The notes beneath the pieces were generated by a model, which ran no database searches, was not told the DNA's origin, and saw only the letters and a program-made list of their open reading frames with translations. This document shows, piece after piece, positions 16,961 to 27,093 of a stretch of 64,000 nucleotides of DNA; within the stretch, counting starts at the first letter, position 1; the number at the start of each line of letters is the position of its first letter. Where the stretch lies: contig NZ_SMRT01000016.1 of NCBI RefSeq assembly GCF_004354045.1, positions 124,001 to 188,000 of the forward strand, given 5' to 3'. Source of the stretch: Paenibacillus piri. GTDB lineage: Bacteria; Bacillota; Bacilli; Paenibacillales; NBRC-103111. Both the position numbers and the translations under genes were made by a program.

Positions 16961-17992
16961 CTATTTCAAGAAGTATACCGACAGCATCGGTCCAATACTC
17001 ATATAAATCGCCGTCACGAAAATATTAACCAACGACAACGGCAGCAGCACCTTCCACCCCAGCCCCATCAGCTGGTCGACGCGTATCCTTGGCAAAGTCG
17101 CGCGAATCCAGAACAGGAAAAACACGATTGCCGAAAATTTCAGCAGGAACCAGATAAGCCCCGGGATAAAATCAAGGAACGGAAACGGTGCATGCCAGCC
17201 GCCCAAAAACAACGTCGTCGTCAAGCCCGCAATCGCGAACACGTACACATATTCGGCAAGCATGAAGAAGGCAAACCGGAAGCCGCTGTACTCGACATGG
17301 TACCCTGCAACCAGCTCCGACTCCGCCTCGGGCAAGTCAAATGGCGTCCGGTTCAATTCCGAAACACCGGCTATCACGAATATGACAAATCCGATAATTT
17401 GTGGCAGGAAATTCCAATGCCAGAAGCCCCCCGCCTGTGCGGCCGCAATAACATTAAGGTTCAAGCTGCCCGTCATCATAATGACGCCGATGACCGAGAT
17501 GACGAGCGGAATTTCATAGCTGATCATTTGCGCCGCGGAGCGCATCCCGCCAAGCAGCGCATACTTATTATTGGAAGCCCATCCGCCAAGCACGATTCCG
17601 ATCGTCGATATGCCGGAAAGCGCCACATAATAGAGCAGGCCTACGTTCATATCGGTGCTGATCAGACTTTGACTGAAAGGAATGACCGCGATCACCGCAA
17701 AAGACGGAATAAAAGTAATGACCGGAGCCAAAATAAACAGCTCCCGTTCCGCTTTCCGGGGGATGGTGTCCTCCTTGATCAAAAGCTTGAATACGTCGGC
17801 AACGCTCTGCAGCAGGCCGAACGGCCCCGTGCGGTTCGGTCCGATCCGCAGCTGCATCCAGCCGATGACCTTGCGTTCAAAGTAGATCGCGTACGTGACA
17901 AAGCCCAGCACAACGAGCAGCATCACAACGCCCCAAGCGAAGAAAATACCGAAATTCAACCACGTCAGTTGGTCCTGTAAAAAATGGATCAT
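16961..17992 (-). CDS. nuoH: NADH-quinone oxidoreductase subunit H
   Basis: About 343 residues, eight or more membrane helices; it forms the heel of complex I and much of the quinone tunnel. Signatures include ERKVIGWMQLRIGPNRTGPF, ADVFKLLIKED and ELNRTPFDLPEAESELVAGY. The ATG at 17990-17992 overlaps the nuoD TGA and is spaced 10 bp from GGAGG; a TTG two codons earlier is the alternative. Membrane subunit of the nuo operon. Confidence 0.95.
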   Translation of the reverse strand: MIHFLQDQLTWLNFGIFFAWGVVMLLVVLGFVTYAIYFERKVIGWMQLRIGPNRTGPFGLLQSVADVFKLLIKEDTIPRKAERELFILAPVITFIPSFAVIAVIPFSQSLISTDMNVGLLYYVALSGISTIGIVLGGWASNNKYALLGGMRSAAQMISYEIPLVISVIGVIMMTGSLNLNVIAAAQAGGFWHWNFLPQIIGFVIFVIAGVSELNRTPFDLPEAESELVAGYHVEYSGFRFAFFMLAEYVYVFAIAGLTTTLFLGGWHAPFPFLDFIPGLIWFLLKFSAIVFFLFWIRATLPRIRVDQLMGLGWKVLLPLSLVNIFVTAIYMSIGPMLSVYFLK

Positions 17993-19092
17993 CAGCAATC
18001 CACCTCCCCGACGACAATATCAATGCCTCCGAGTATCGTGATCAGATTCGTCATCGATTCTCCGACCAACAGCTTCGGCAAAATTTGCAAATTGACAAAA
18101 GAAGGCCTGCGGAACTTCAACCGGTACGGCTTATCCTTCCCTTTGGAAACGATATGGCAGCCGATCTCGCCCCGCGGCGATTCAATGCGCGCATACACTT
18201 CCCCTTCCGGGGCGCGCAGCACGCGTGGCGCCTTACCCATTATCTCGCCTTCCGCCGGGAACTGCTCGATCGCTTGCTCCAAAATGCGCAGCGACTGCCG
18301 CATTTCCTCAAAACGGAGCAAATAACGGTCGTAGCAATCACCGTTGGCGCCTACCGGCACATCAAAGTCAAATCGGCTGTACAAGCTGTACGGCTGGTCT
18401 TTGCGGATGTCCCAATTGACACCGGTGCACCGCAGATTCGCGCCGCTTAAACCGTAAGCAATTGCCGTTTCTGCATCATATTTGCCGATCCCCTTGATCC
18501 GTGCCAAAAAGATTTCATTTCCGCTCACCAAATTCGTATATTCATCCAGCTTGTCGTACATATACGGGATAAATTTGCGAATTTTCTCGATCCAGCCTTC
18601 CGGCGCGTCCCACTTCACTCCGCCTACCCGCATATAATTGTAGGTTAAACGGGCGCCGCACAGCTCGTTGAATAAATTGATAATGATCTCTCTATCCCGA
18701 AAAGCGAATAAAAACGGGCTCATCGCGCCGATATCCAATAAATATGTGCCCCACCATACCATATGACTGGCGATCCGTTGCAATTCCATGACAATGAGTC
18801 GAAGGAATTCGGCGCGTTCGGGAATTTCCAGACCCATCAGCTTCTCAACCGCATGGACGAGCACATAATTGTTCGTCATGGCCGATACGTAATCCATCCG
18901 GTCCGTGTAGGGGATGATCTGCGTGTAGCTCAAGTTTTCAGCCAGCTTCTCCGTGCCGCGATGCAAGTAACCCATCACCGGATCCGCATGCGTTATAATT
19001 TCACCGTCCAGCTTGACCACGATCCGAAACACGCCATGGGTACTCGGATGCTGAGGCCCTACGTTCAACAGCAGTTCTTCAGTTCTAATCAA
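17992..19092 (-). CDS. nuoD: NADH-quinone oxidoreductase subunit D (49-kDa type)
   Basis: 366 residues, typical for stand-alone NuoD. It carries NVGPQHPSTHGVFRIVVKLDGE (the HPSTHG quinone-site loop), GYLHRGTEKLAE and ESPRGEIGCHIVSKGKDKPYR-type C-terminal motifs, and descends from the [NiFe]-hydrogenase large subunit. It forms the quinone-reduction chamber with NuoB. The TTG start follows GGAGGTGTAGAGTCTC and lies 6 bp after the nuoC stop. Confidence 0.96.
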   Translation of the reverse strand: MIRTEELLLNVGPQHPSTHGVFRIVVKLDGEIITHADPVMGYLHRGTEKLAENLSYTQIIPYTDRMDYVSAMTNNYVLVHAVEKLMGLEIPERAEFLRLIVMELQRIASHMVWWGTYLLDIGAMSPFLFAFRDREIIINLFNELCGARLTYNYMRVGGVKWDAPEGWIEKIRKFIPYMYDKLDEYTNLVSGNEIFLARIKGIGKYDAETAIAYGLSGANLRCTGVNWDIRKDQPYSLYSRFDFDVPVGANGDCYDRYLLRFEEMRQSLRILEQAIEQFPAEGEIMGKAPRVLRAPEGEVYARIESPRGEIGCHIVSKGKDKPYRLKFRRPSFVNLQILPKLLVGESMTNLITILGGIDIVVGEVDC

Positions 19093-19098
19093 GAGACT

Positions 19099-19992
19099 CT
19101 ACACCTCCGGGTCAAGCGGTTCATAATCTTTGCGCAGCGGATGTCCGACCCAATCGTCGGGCATCATGATTCTTCTCAAGTCCGGATGTCCCGGGAAATC
19201 GATACCGAGCAAATCGTAAATTTCCCGCTCGTTCCAATTCGCGGTCGGCCATACCGGCGTCACGGACGGAACGGTCGGATGTTCGCGGTCGGTCTTGACT
19301 TTAATACAGTATTCTTGCTTCGTTGTCAGGGACAATAAATGGTAAACAACTTCCATATAGGTCTCGTAATCGACGCCGGACACATTCCGCAAGTAATCCA
19401 GTTTCAGCTCGCTGTGGTTCTTAAGCAGCTCGGCCGTTTCCAGCCAGCTCTCGTTCTTAAGAACGATGGTAGGGAGATGCGCGTCCTTCTCGTTAATGAA
19501 CGCTTCCACAATCGTGTCTTCACCCATCGTTTCCTTAATAAGCTTTACAAACTGATCAAGCCGCGGCTGCAGCGGTGAAGGTTGTTTCGGAGCCGCATCC
19601 TCGGCATCCTCCGTTTTTTTCGCTCTGGCGCTGGCCCGTGCAGCACGCGCTTCCGCGGCTGCCTTGGCCTTCGCTTCCTTCTCTTCATCCGATGGGGCCG
19701 CTTTCTCGGCGGCCGGCGGATCGGATGGTTCTTTGGCTGCTGCGGAAGGCTTCGCTTCGCCGGAAGCTGTGGAAGCTTCATCCGGAGGGCCCGCTGCTTC
19801 TTCCGCCTTCGCCTTGCTTTCTGCCGCAGGTGCCTTGCTCTCCGACTCAGGAGCCGGCTCGATCGCGGTTTCGGCACCGTTCGACACAGGGGCCGTTGGC
19901 GCCGCCTCGCTCGGTTCAGCTTGGGTCGGCTCGGTTGTCTTCACTTCCTCTTCCGCCTGCCCGGACGGATTTTTCTTTTGCTCATCGCTCAT
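19099..19992 (-). CDS. nuoC: NADH-quinone oxidoreductase subunit C with long N-terminal extension
   Basis: 297 residues. The conserved NuoC (30-kDa) domain occupies about 145-297: HSELKLDYLRNVSGVDY, ANWNEREIYDLLGIDFPGHP and RRIMMPDDWVGHPLRKDY. The first ~143 residues are a low-complexity Ala/Glu/Lys/Pro/Ser region with no recognisable domain, roughly doubling the usual core. NuoC docks on NuoB/D in the peripheral arm. The ATG overlaps the nuoB stop by 4 bp and follows AGGTG. The extension is in frame and begins at the only start with a ribosome site, so it is probably translated. Confidence 0.92.
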   Translation of the reverse strand: MSDEQKKNPSGQAEEEVKTTEPTQAEPSEAAPTAPVSNGAETAIEPAPESESKAPAAESKAKAEEAAGPPDEASTASGEAKPSAAAKEPSDPPAAEKAAPSDEEKEAKAKAAAEARAARASARAKKTEDAEDAAPKQPSPLQPRLDQFVKLIKETMGEDTIVEAFINEKDAHLPTIVLKNESWLETAELLKNHSELKLDYLRNVSGVDYETYMEVVYHLLSLTTKQEYCIKVKTDREHPTVPSVTPVWPTANWNEREIYDLLGIDFPGHPDLRRIMMPDDWVGHPLRKDYEPLDPEV

Positions 19993-20507
19993 CGATTGGT
20001 CACCTGCTTACCGGTTTTCGCTTCATAACGAATTTTTTCCTGCAGCTTGTTAATGCCGTAGATCAGCGCCGCCGGATTCGGCGGGCAGCCCGGAATATAT
20101 ACGTCGACCGGCACCACCTGGTCAACGCCTTTCACTACGGCGTAAGACTTCACATATGGACCGCCTGCGGTCGCACAGGAGCCCATCGCAATGACCCATT
20201 TCGGCTCCGGCATTTGTTCGTACAAACGGCGCAGCAGCGGCGCCATCTTCTTCGTTACCGTTCCGGCCACGATCATGACGTCCGATTGACGCGGCGATGT
20301 CCGGAAAATGACGCCGAACCGGTCCAAGTCATAGTGGGACGCACCGGTGCCCATCATCTCGATGGCACAGCAGGCGAGCCCGAACGTCAACGGCCACAAC
20401 GAATTGCTTCTAGCCCAAGCCTTGACCTGCTCGAGCGTCGTCATAAAAACGTTGCGCTCAAGCTCCTGTCTCTCTTCCGGAGAAATTGACTCTAGATTGA
20501 AGTCCAT
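19989..20507 (-). CDS. nuoB: NADH-quinone oxidoreductase subunit B
   Basis: About 172 residues from the ATG at 20505-20507 (GAAGGTGCTGCA upstream); a longer frame overlaps nuoA. It carries the cysteine set for cluster N2: LACCAIEMM (tandem Cys), GSCATAGGPY and PGCPPNPAAL. NuoB passes electrons from N2 to quinone at the NuoD interface. It overlaps nuoA upstream and nuoC downstream, consistent with tight coupling. Confidence 0.96.
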   Translation of the reverse strand: MDFNLESISPEERQELERNVFMTTLEQVKAWARSNSLWPLTFGLACCAIEMMGTGASHYDLDRFGVIFRTSPRQSDVMIVAGTVTKKMAPLLRRLYEQMPEPKWVIAMGSCATAGGPYVKSYAVVKGVDQVVPVDVYIPGCPPNPAALIYGINKLQEKIRYEAKTGKQVTNR

Positions 20508-20857
20508 TGCAGCACCTTCTTTTTCCAAGCATAGATTAGCCCAACCACAAGCAGCCCTACGAAAATACACATTTCGACAAGCGCAAACAAGCCAAGTTGC
20601 TTATATGCAACGGCCCATGGGTACAAAAATACAGTTTCAACATCGAAAATGACAAACATCAGCGCAAATAAGTAATAGCGGATATTGAATCGCACATGGC
20701 TTTCGCCTACCGGCTCGTTCCCGCTTTCATAGGTGGTGTATTTCTCTTCCACCGGCTTGTAGGGACGCAGCAACCGACCAACTGTAAGCGCTACAATTGG
20801 AAGCAATACCCCCAGGATGAGAAAAATGGATACGACCACGTAACTGTTCATGTACAT
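20492..20857 (-). CDS. nuoA: NADH-quinone oxidoreductase subunit A
   Basis: About 121 residues, three membrane helices. The conserved TM1-2 loop YTTYESGNEPVGESHVRFN and helix 2 YYLFALMFVIFDVETVFLYPW (acidic E/D in the membrane) identify NuoA/ND3. The ATG at 20855-20857 is chosen from GGAGGAG 11 bp upstream. First gene of the operon nuoABCDHIJKLMN. No nuoEFG is present, as in other Gram-positive and cyanobacterial-type complexes, so the electron donor module is not evident here. Confidence 0.94.
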   Translation of the reverse strand: MYMNSYVVVSIFLILGVLLPIVALTVGRLLRPYKPVEEKYTTYESGNEPVGESHVRFNIRYYLFALMFVIFDVETVFLYPWAVAYKQLGLFALVEMCIFVGLLVVGLIYAWKKKVLQWTSI

Positions 20858-20979
20858 CGTGAACGAATCTCCTCCCACAATATTGAAGAATTTCCCTTCT
20901 ATGCTCGTTATGTGATGATGGGATTTCGTGAGAAGAAGGCATGTTAGCGTAATCTTGTAAGCGTGCGCAAGTTACAGTT

Positions 20980-21007
20980 ATGATACCGTTCTAGTGGACC
21001 TTATCAA
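20980..21007 (-). promoter_or_regulatory. Candidate sigma-A promoter of the nuo operon
   Basis: On the minus strand TTGATA (21002-21007), 16 bp, then TATCAT (20980-20985), about 120 bp before nuoA. Each hexamer has five of six consensus bases; no other candidate in the spacer is better. Confidence 0.5.
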
Positions 21008-21083
21008 TCACATAACAACTGTTAATCAATACCTTCACAATTATATCAAAAGGCTCTAGAGGTGTCTAATATTTCCTGCTGCC

Positions 21084-21114
21084 AAAAAAAAGCGGTGGAA
21101 CCAAGTTCCTCCGC
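21084..21114 (-). terminator. Intrinsic terminator of the atp operon
   Basis: The minus strand carries GCGGAGGAAC, a short loop and GTTCCACCGC (one T-T mismatch) followed by a run of eight T residues, 19 bp after the atpC stop. Confidence 0.85.
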
Positions 21115-21132
21115 CATTTTCCAATAATATGC

Positions 21133-21534
21133 TTATTTTCTCCCATAAACGTCAAGCCGATTCAAGGCTCTTTGCAAAGCCAGTTCAGCGCGTTTAAAGT
21201 CAACCTGATCCTGCTTGGATGTCAACCGTTGTTCGGCGCGAGTTTTCGCTTCTCTTGCCCGTTCGACATCGATTTGTTCCGGCAGCTCGGCGCTTTCCGC
21301 CAAAATAACCACTTTATCTTTGCGGACCTCCATGAAACCACCGTTCACCGCAATATATTGTTCCTTACCGTTCTGTTTCACGGTAACCGGGGCAACTTTT
21401 AATGGAGTAACCAAAGGGATGTGATTCGGCAGAATACCAAGCTCTCCTTCAACGCCCTTGACGACAATCATGTTGACCTGCTCGGCAAACACTTTGCGCT
21501 CCGGGGTAACGATCTCCAGTAGGAAAGTACTCAC
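21133..21534 (-). CDS. atpC: ATP synthase F1 epsilon subunit
   Basis: 133 residues. An N-terminal beta-sandwich (FLLEIVTPERKVFAEQVNMI, VKGVEGELGILPNHIPLVTPL) is followed by a two-helix C-terminal domain (DVERAREAKTRAEQRL...ALQRALNRLDVY). It is part of the central stalk and in Bacillus-type enzymes can inhibit ATP hydrolysis. The GTG start has AGGAGG 8-9 bp upstream, with a three-hairpin array ahead of that site. Last gene of the operon. Confidence 0.95.
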   Translation of the reverse strand: MSTFLLEIVTPERKVFAEQVNMIVVKGVEGELGILPNHIPLVTPLKVAPVTVKQNGKEQYIAVNGGFMEVRKDKVVILAESAELPEQIDVERAREAKTRAEQRLTSKQDQVDFKRAELALQRALNRLDVYGRK

Positions 21535-21548
21535 TTGGACTCCTCCTA

Positions 21549-21652
21549 AAAGCTTTCCGCAAAGGAAAGCTGACTTCGTAAGCTTGTGCTAAGGTTTCCA
21601 GACAGAAAGCCGACTTCGAAAATTCGCCGGACATTCGCACCAAATGTCCGGC
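21549..21652 (-). repeat. Three-unit stem-loop array in the atpD-atpC spacer
   Basis: Unit 1 is AGCTTTCC-GCAAA-GGAAAGCT plus TGACTTCGTAAGC; unit 2 is GGTTTCCAGACAGAAAGCC plus GACTTCGAAAA; unit 3 is GCCGGACATT-loop-AAATGTCCGGC. The first hairpin ends next to the atpC ribosome site. The linkers match the arrays in the fla, nuo and atpA-atpG spacers. Confidence 0.8.
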
Positions 21653-21666
21653 AACTAGTGACCAAA

Positions 21667-23076
<1,410 letters not shown>

Positions 23077-23137
23077 TGCTTTCTCCTCCTTCAGGTTTTG
23101 CTTCAGCATAAGTTGCTGTATAAGCTGTTGCGGAGTG

Positions 23138-23995
23138 TTACGACTGCGCGTTCGCGCCAGCCACGATCTCCGAAATTTCTTGCGTGATGGATGCTTGACG
23201 GGCACGGTTGTAAACCAATGTCAGCGTTCCGATCATCTTCGTCGCATTTTTGGTTGCATTGCTCATTGCCGTCATCCTTGCGCCAAACTCACTTGCTTTG
23301 CCTTCCAGTACCGCGCTGTAGATCAAAGTCTCTGCATACTTGGGCAGCAGCACTTCCAGCACGCCCTCAGGCGATGGCTCGTACTCGTAATTCGATATGG
23401 CTGCGCCGCTCATATCTTCCATCGGCAAAAGCTGCTTGATCGTCGGTTCCTGGGAGATCGCATTGATAAATCGGTTATAAACCAAATACAGCTTATCGTA
23501 AGAACCGTCCTCGAAGTTTTTCACTGCGGAAGCAGCGACTGCTTTAATATCCGAGAAGGTAGGCGAATCGGAAAGACCGACAACTTCATCCACAATTGCA
23601 ATATTGCGGTTGCGGAAAAAGTCCCTGCCTTTACGCCCGATGACAAAAATCGCATACTCGTTCGGCGATTTGTGGTTTTCTTTAATTTCCTGCATCACTC
23701 TGCGCAGTACGTTGGAGTTGTAACCGCCCGCCAGACCGCGGTCTGAAGTAACGATAAGATACCCCGTCTTCTTCACCTCGCGGGTTTGCAGCATCGGGTG
23801 CTTCACACCTTTGCTGCCGGCAGCGATACTGCCTACAACTTCTTTCAGCTTATCCGCATAAGGGCGCGCCGCTTCTGCCGCTACCTGCGCCCTTCTCAGC
23901 TTCGACGCCGCGACCATTTCCATCGCTTTCGTAATTTGCTTTGTGTTTTGTACGGACTTAATCTGGCGTTTAATTTCGCGCATTCCTTTTGCCAT
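23138..23995 (-). CDS. atpG: ATP synthase F1 gamma subunit
   Basis: 285 residues. The N-terminal helix MREIKRQIKSVQNTKQITKAMEMVAASKLRRAQ and C-terminal helix MTAMSNATKNATKMIGTLTLVYNRARQASITQEISEIVAGA form the rotating coiled-coil stalk inside the alpha3-beta3 ring, with a Rossmann-like middle. AGAGGTGAGCATGC precedes the ATG. A hairpin array fills the atpA-atpG spacer just upstream of the ribosome site. Confidence 0.96.
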   Translation of the reverse strand: MAKGMREIKRQIKSVQNTKQITKAMEMVAASKLRRAQVAAEAARPYADKLKEVVGSIAAGSKGVKHPMLQTREVKKTGYLIVTSDRGLAGGYNSNVLRRVMQEIKENHKSPNEYAIFVIGRKGRDFFRNRNIAIVDEVVGLSDSPTFSDIKAVAASAVKNFEDGSYDKLYLVYNRFINAISQEPTIKQLLPMEDMSGAAISNYEYEPSPEGVLEVLLPKYAETLIYSAVLEGKASEFGARMTAMSNATKNATKMIGTLTLVYNRARQASITQEISEIVAGANAQS

Positions 23996-24013
23996 GCATG
24001 CTCACCTCTCTCT

Positions 24014-24118
24014 CGAAGCTTTCCCGTTTCAGGAAAAAGCCTTCACTCGAAAAGCCTGTTAAACGGCTTACAGCCGGGTCGTTCACTATATGAACCTCGA
24101 ACTTCTCAGCAGAGAAGT
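24014..24118 (-). repeat. Stem-loop array in the atpA-atpG spacer
   Basis: Consecutive hairpins, read on the plus strand: GCTTTCC-loop-GGAAAAAGC, an AAGCCTGTTAAACGGCTT stem, GTTCACTATATGAAC, and ACTTCTC-AGCA-GAGAAGT. It is more diverged than the other three arrays but has the same placement directly ahead of a ribosome site. Confidence 0.65.
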
Positions 24119-24148
24119 CCGAGGTCAATTTATTTTATATGACGCTGA

Positions 24149-25663
24149 TTATGCGGATGTTGCGAAGCTCTTCTGGAACTGCGCGATCGCATCCTTCAAT
24201 GCATTTTCGTTATCTGCAGTCAGATCGTTCGTATCGCGAATGCTTTGCAAAATTTCCGGACGGTTGGAATCGAGGAACGCCAGGAACTCGGACTCGAAAC
24301 GGCCGATGTCCTGTACGGGCAATTCGTCCAAATGGCCTCTAACTACCGTGTAGATGGAGACAACCTGCTTCTCAACGGACAGCGGTTGATGAACGCCCTG
24401 CTTCAAGATTTCCAGCGTGCGCAGACCGCGGTTCAAGCGGGTTTGCGTCGCCTTGTCCAAGTCGGAACCGAACGCTGCGAAAGCGGCGAGTTCGCGATAT
24501 TGGGCCAAGTCGGTTTTCAGCGTACCGGCCACCTTTTTCATCGCTTTGATTTGCGCGGAGCTACCTACCCGGGATACGGAGATACCGACGTTAACCGCCG
24601 GACGTTGACCGGAATAGAACAGGTCGGACTCCAGGAAGATCTGTCCGTCCGTGATGGAGATTACGTTCGTCGGAATATAGGCGGATACGTCGCCGGCTTG
24701 GGTTTCGATGAACGGAAGAGCCGTCATCGATCCGCCGCCAAGCGCATCGCTCAGCTTCGCGGAACGCTCCAGCAAACGGGAGTGCAAGTAGAAAACGTCC
24801 CCTGGATAAGCTTCCCGGCCCGGTGGACGGCGAAGCAGCAACGACAGCTCGCGGTATGCAGCCGCTTGCTTGGTCAAGTCATCATAGATGATGAGCACAT
24901 GCTCGCCCTTGTACATGAAATATTCGCCCATTGCGCAGCCGGCGTAAGGTGCAAGCCACAGCAAAGGAGCAGGCTCGGAAGCACTCGCCGTAACGACGAT
25001 CGTGTAATCCATCGCGCCTGCGCGGCGAAGGGTTTCCACCACGTTAACAACGGTGGATTGCTTTTGACCGATCGCAACGTAAATACATTTTACGCCGTTG
25101 CCTTTTTGGTTGATGATCGTATCGATCGCGATTGCGGTTTTACCTGTTTGACGGTCGCCGATGATCAGCTCGCGTTGACCGCGGCCGATCGGAATCATCG
25201 CGTCAATCGCTTTAATCCCGGTTTGCATCGGCTCATGAACCGATTTACGGGCCATAACGCCAGGCGCCGGGGATTCAACCGGACGGGAGTTCGCCGTGTT
25301 GATCGGACCTTTGCCGTCAACCGGTTGACCGAGCGGATTGACGACGCGGCCGATCAGCTCTTCGCCTACCGGAACCTCGACGATGCGGCCGGTACGTTTA
25401 ACCTGGTCGCCTTCGCGAATGTCCGTGTAAGGTCCCAAAATAACGATACCGACGTTGCTTTCCTCCAAGTTAAAGGCATAGCCCAGAACGCCGTTGGGAA
25501 ACTCGAGAAGCTCCCCCGCCATAACATTCTCCAAGCCGTGTGCACGGGCAACCCCGTCACCGACGGTAATAACCGTTCCAACATCCACGACTTGAATGTC
25601 GGATTTATATTGTTCGATCTGCTGTTTAATCAGCGTACTGATTTCTTCCGGTTTGATACTCAA
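24149..25663 (-). CDS. atpA: ATP synthase F1 alpha subunit
   Basis: 504 residues, standard length. The non-catalytic nucleotide site shows Walker A LIIGDRQTGKTAIAID and VLIIYDDLTKQAAAYRELSLL; SVSRVGSSAQIKAMKKVAG is the arginine-finger region. It alternates with beta in the F1 head. The TTG start follows GGGGTGAGGGAAAG. It lies between atpH and atpG. Confidence 0.97.
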   Translation of the reverse strand: MSIKPEEISTLIKQQIEQYKSDIQVVDVGTVITVGDGVARAHGLENVMAGELLEFPNGVLGYAFNLEESNVGIVILGPYTDIREGDQVKRTGRIVEVPVGEELIGRVVNPLGQPVDGKGPINTANSRPVESPAPGVMARKSVHEPMQTGIKAIDAMIPIGRGQRELIIGDRQTGKTAIAIDTIINQKGNGVKCIYVAIGQKQSTVVNVVETLRRAGAMDYTIVVTASASEPAPLLWLAPYAGCAMGEYFMYKGEHVLIIYDDLTKQAAAYRELSLLLRRPPGREAYPGDVFYLHSRLLERSAKLSDALGGGSMTALPFIETQAGDVSAYIPTNVISITDGQIFLESDLFYSGQRPAVNVGISVSRVGSSAQIKAMKKVAGTLKTDLAQYRELAAFAAFGSDLDKATQTRLNRGLRTLEILKQGVHQPLSVEKQVVSIYTVVRGHLDELPVQDIGRFESEFLAFLDSNRPEILQSIRDTNDLTADNENALKDAIAQFQKSFATSA

Positions 25664-25680
25664 CTTTCCCTCACCCCTAT

Positions 25681-26232
25681 CTACAGTGCTTGAGATTGAT
25701 TCAACGTTTTTTCCAGCCGCTCAAGCTTACCGGACAAGCTGCCGTCGTACAGACGGTCGCCTATGCGGACTTTGACGCCGCCGAGCAAACTTTTATCGAG
25801 AACCGACACGACACGGATTTGTTTACCTGTCAATTGACCGAATGTCACCGAAATCTGATTAAGCTCCGCCTCCGACAATTCCACCGGCGTATATACGATC
25901 GCCTGTGCTTGACCGAGCGCTTCGCTGGCAATCGCGACGTAATAATTCACGAGCGCATCCAGCAGCTCCTCTCTGCCTTTTTCGACAAGAAGCTGCAGCG
26001 TGTTGAACGTAATGTCCGAAAGCTTGCCTTCGAAAACGTTGTTCAGCAGCGTTTTTTTGGTGTCGATGCCGAGCCCCGGATGCTTGATTAATTTCTCGAA
26101 GTCCGTATTTTCCTGCAAAACAAAAACTACGGTTTTCAGTTCCTCTTCGACCGCAGCGATGCTATTTTGTTCCTTGGCGAGTTCAAACAACGCTCTCGCG
26201 TATCTTTTGGCTACAATCGTATCCTGGCTCAT
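25681..26232 (-). CDS. atpH: ATP synthase F1 delta subunit
   Basis: 183 residues. N-terminal helical bundle (VAKRYARALFELAKEQNSIAA) and C-terminal region with GGVKVRIGDRLYDGSLSGKLERL, the OSCP/delta family signature. It joins the peripheral stalk (subunit b) to the top of F1. Its start overlaps the atpF stop by 4 bp and it lies upstream of atpA, the canonical order. Confidence 0.96.
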   Translation of the reverse strand: MSQDTIVAKRYARALFELAKEQNSIAAVEEELKTVVFVLQENTDFEKLIKHPGLGIDTKKTLLNNVFEGKLSDITFNTLQLLVEKGREELLDALVNYYVAIASEALGQAQAIVYTPVELSEAELNQISVTFGQLTGKQIRVVSVLDKSLLGGVKVRIGDRLYDGSLSGKLERLEKTLNQSQAL

Positions 26233-26714
26233 TGGTTGCCTCCTACCTCTTTCAGGTAATGCTCAACCAACTGTTCCTGGGATTTTTCATCAATTTGCTT
26301 CTCGATAATTTTGGAGGCGATCAGCACGGACATCGCGCTGACTTGGCTGCGCAGGGCGGCGACCGCCTTGTTTTTCTCCGTTTCGATATCGCGAATCGCC
26401 GCTTCTTTCACGCGGTTCGCTTCTTCACGGGCAGCTGCGACAATCTCGTCCGCCTGCTTGGTGCTTGTTTGTTTTGCCTGCTCAATGATGTCATGCGCTT
26501 CTTTACGGGTTTGCTGAAGAGCTTGCTTTTGCTCCTCTAACAGCTGTTCCGATTGCTTACGGTTATTTTCAGCCGATTCAATTTGATCCTTCACCAATTG
26601 TCTGCGCTTTTCCATCATGCCAAACAAAGGACCGAACGCAAATTTTTGCAGCAAAAGATACAAGATCAAAAAGGCTATGATTTGAATAAAAAACGTTGTC
26701 CATTCAATATGCAA
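26229..26714 (-). CDS. atpF: ATP synthase F0 subunit b
   Basis: 161 residues: one N-terminal membrane helix (TTFFIQIIAFLILYLLLQKF) followed by a long charged amphipathic helix (EKRRQLVKDQIESAENNRKQ onward) that dimerises as the peripheral stalk. The TTG start (M-HIEWTTFF) follows GGGAGTGACGTTAC. It lies between atpE and atpH. Confidence 0.95.
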   Translation of the reverse strand: MHIEWTTFFIQIIAFLILYLLLQKFAFGPLFGMMEKRRQLVKDQIESAENNRKQSEQLLEEQKQALQQTRKEAHDIIEQAKQTSTKQADEIVAAAREEANRVKEAAIRDIETEKNKAVAALRSQVSAMSVLIASKIIEKQIDEKSQEQLVEHYLKEVGGNQ

Positions 26715-26792
26715 GTAACGTCACTCCCTTCTGATAACGTAGGCAAAACGAAGGCGTGGAGGCATTTGTGGCCATCCCCGCCAAACGACTTC

Positions 26793-27017
26793 TTAAGCTT
26801 GGCCCATCAAGATGAACGCAAGAACCAACGCAACGACCGGCATTGCCTCTACCAGACCTACCCCGATAAACATCGTCGTTTGCAAAGTACCGCGAAGCTC
26901 AGGCTGACGGGAAATACCTTCCAAAGCGCGACCTACGATCAAACCGTTACCGATACCTGCACCAAGTGCTCCCAAACCAAATACGATTGCTGCTGCTACT
27001 AATGCTAAAGCTCCCAT
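26793..27017 (-). CDS. atpE: ATP synthase F0 subunit c
   Basis: 74 residues, two membrane helices joined by the polar loop SRQPEL. The proton-carrying carboxylate is Glu57 in GVGLVEAMPVVALV; helix 1 has the GALGAGIGNG small-residue packing motif. The residues around Glu57 look like the proton-coupled form rather than the sodium form, which has Gln and Ser/Thr ligands. It forms the rotor ring. Confidence 0.96.
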   Translation of the reverse strand: MGALALVAAAIVFGLGALGAGIGNGLIVGRALEGISRQPELRGTLQTTMFIGVGLVEAMPVVALVLAFILMGQA

Positions 27018-27093
27018 TGAGAAAATCCTCCCTTAATTTTGAAAAGTTTTTATTTTGATTGTCTCGAGACTACCCGAGGTAAGTCTTGCTTTT

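Noticed and set aside
16877..17980. 367-codon plus-strand frame opposite nuoI/nuoH
   Set aside because: Composition (many His, Gln, Arg) is typical of an antisense shadow of membrane-protein codons; nuoH is certain on the other strand.
23077..23205. In-frame N-terminal extension of atpD
   Set aside because: It overlaps the end of atpG, is not conserved, and the internal GTG has an excellent ribosome site.
24245..25693. 482-codon open frame on the plus strand opposite atpA and atpH
   Set aside because: Exactly antisense to highly conserved ATP synthase genes; the frame stays open because of codon bias. No ribosome site and no recognisable protein.
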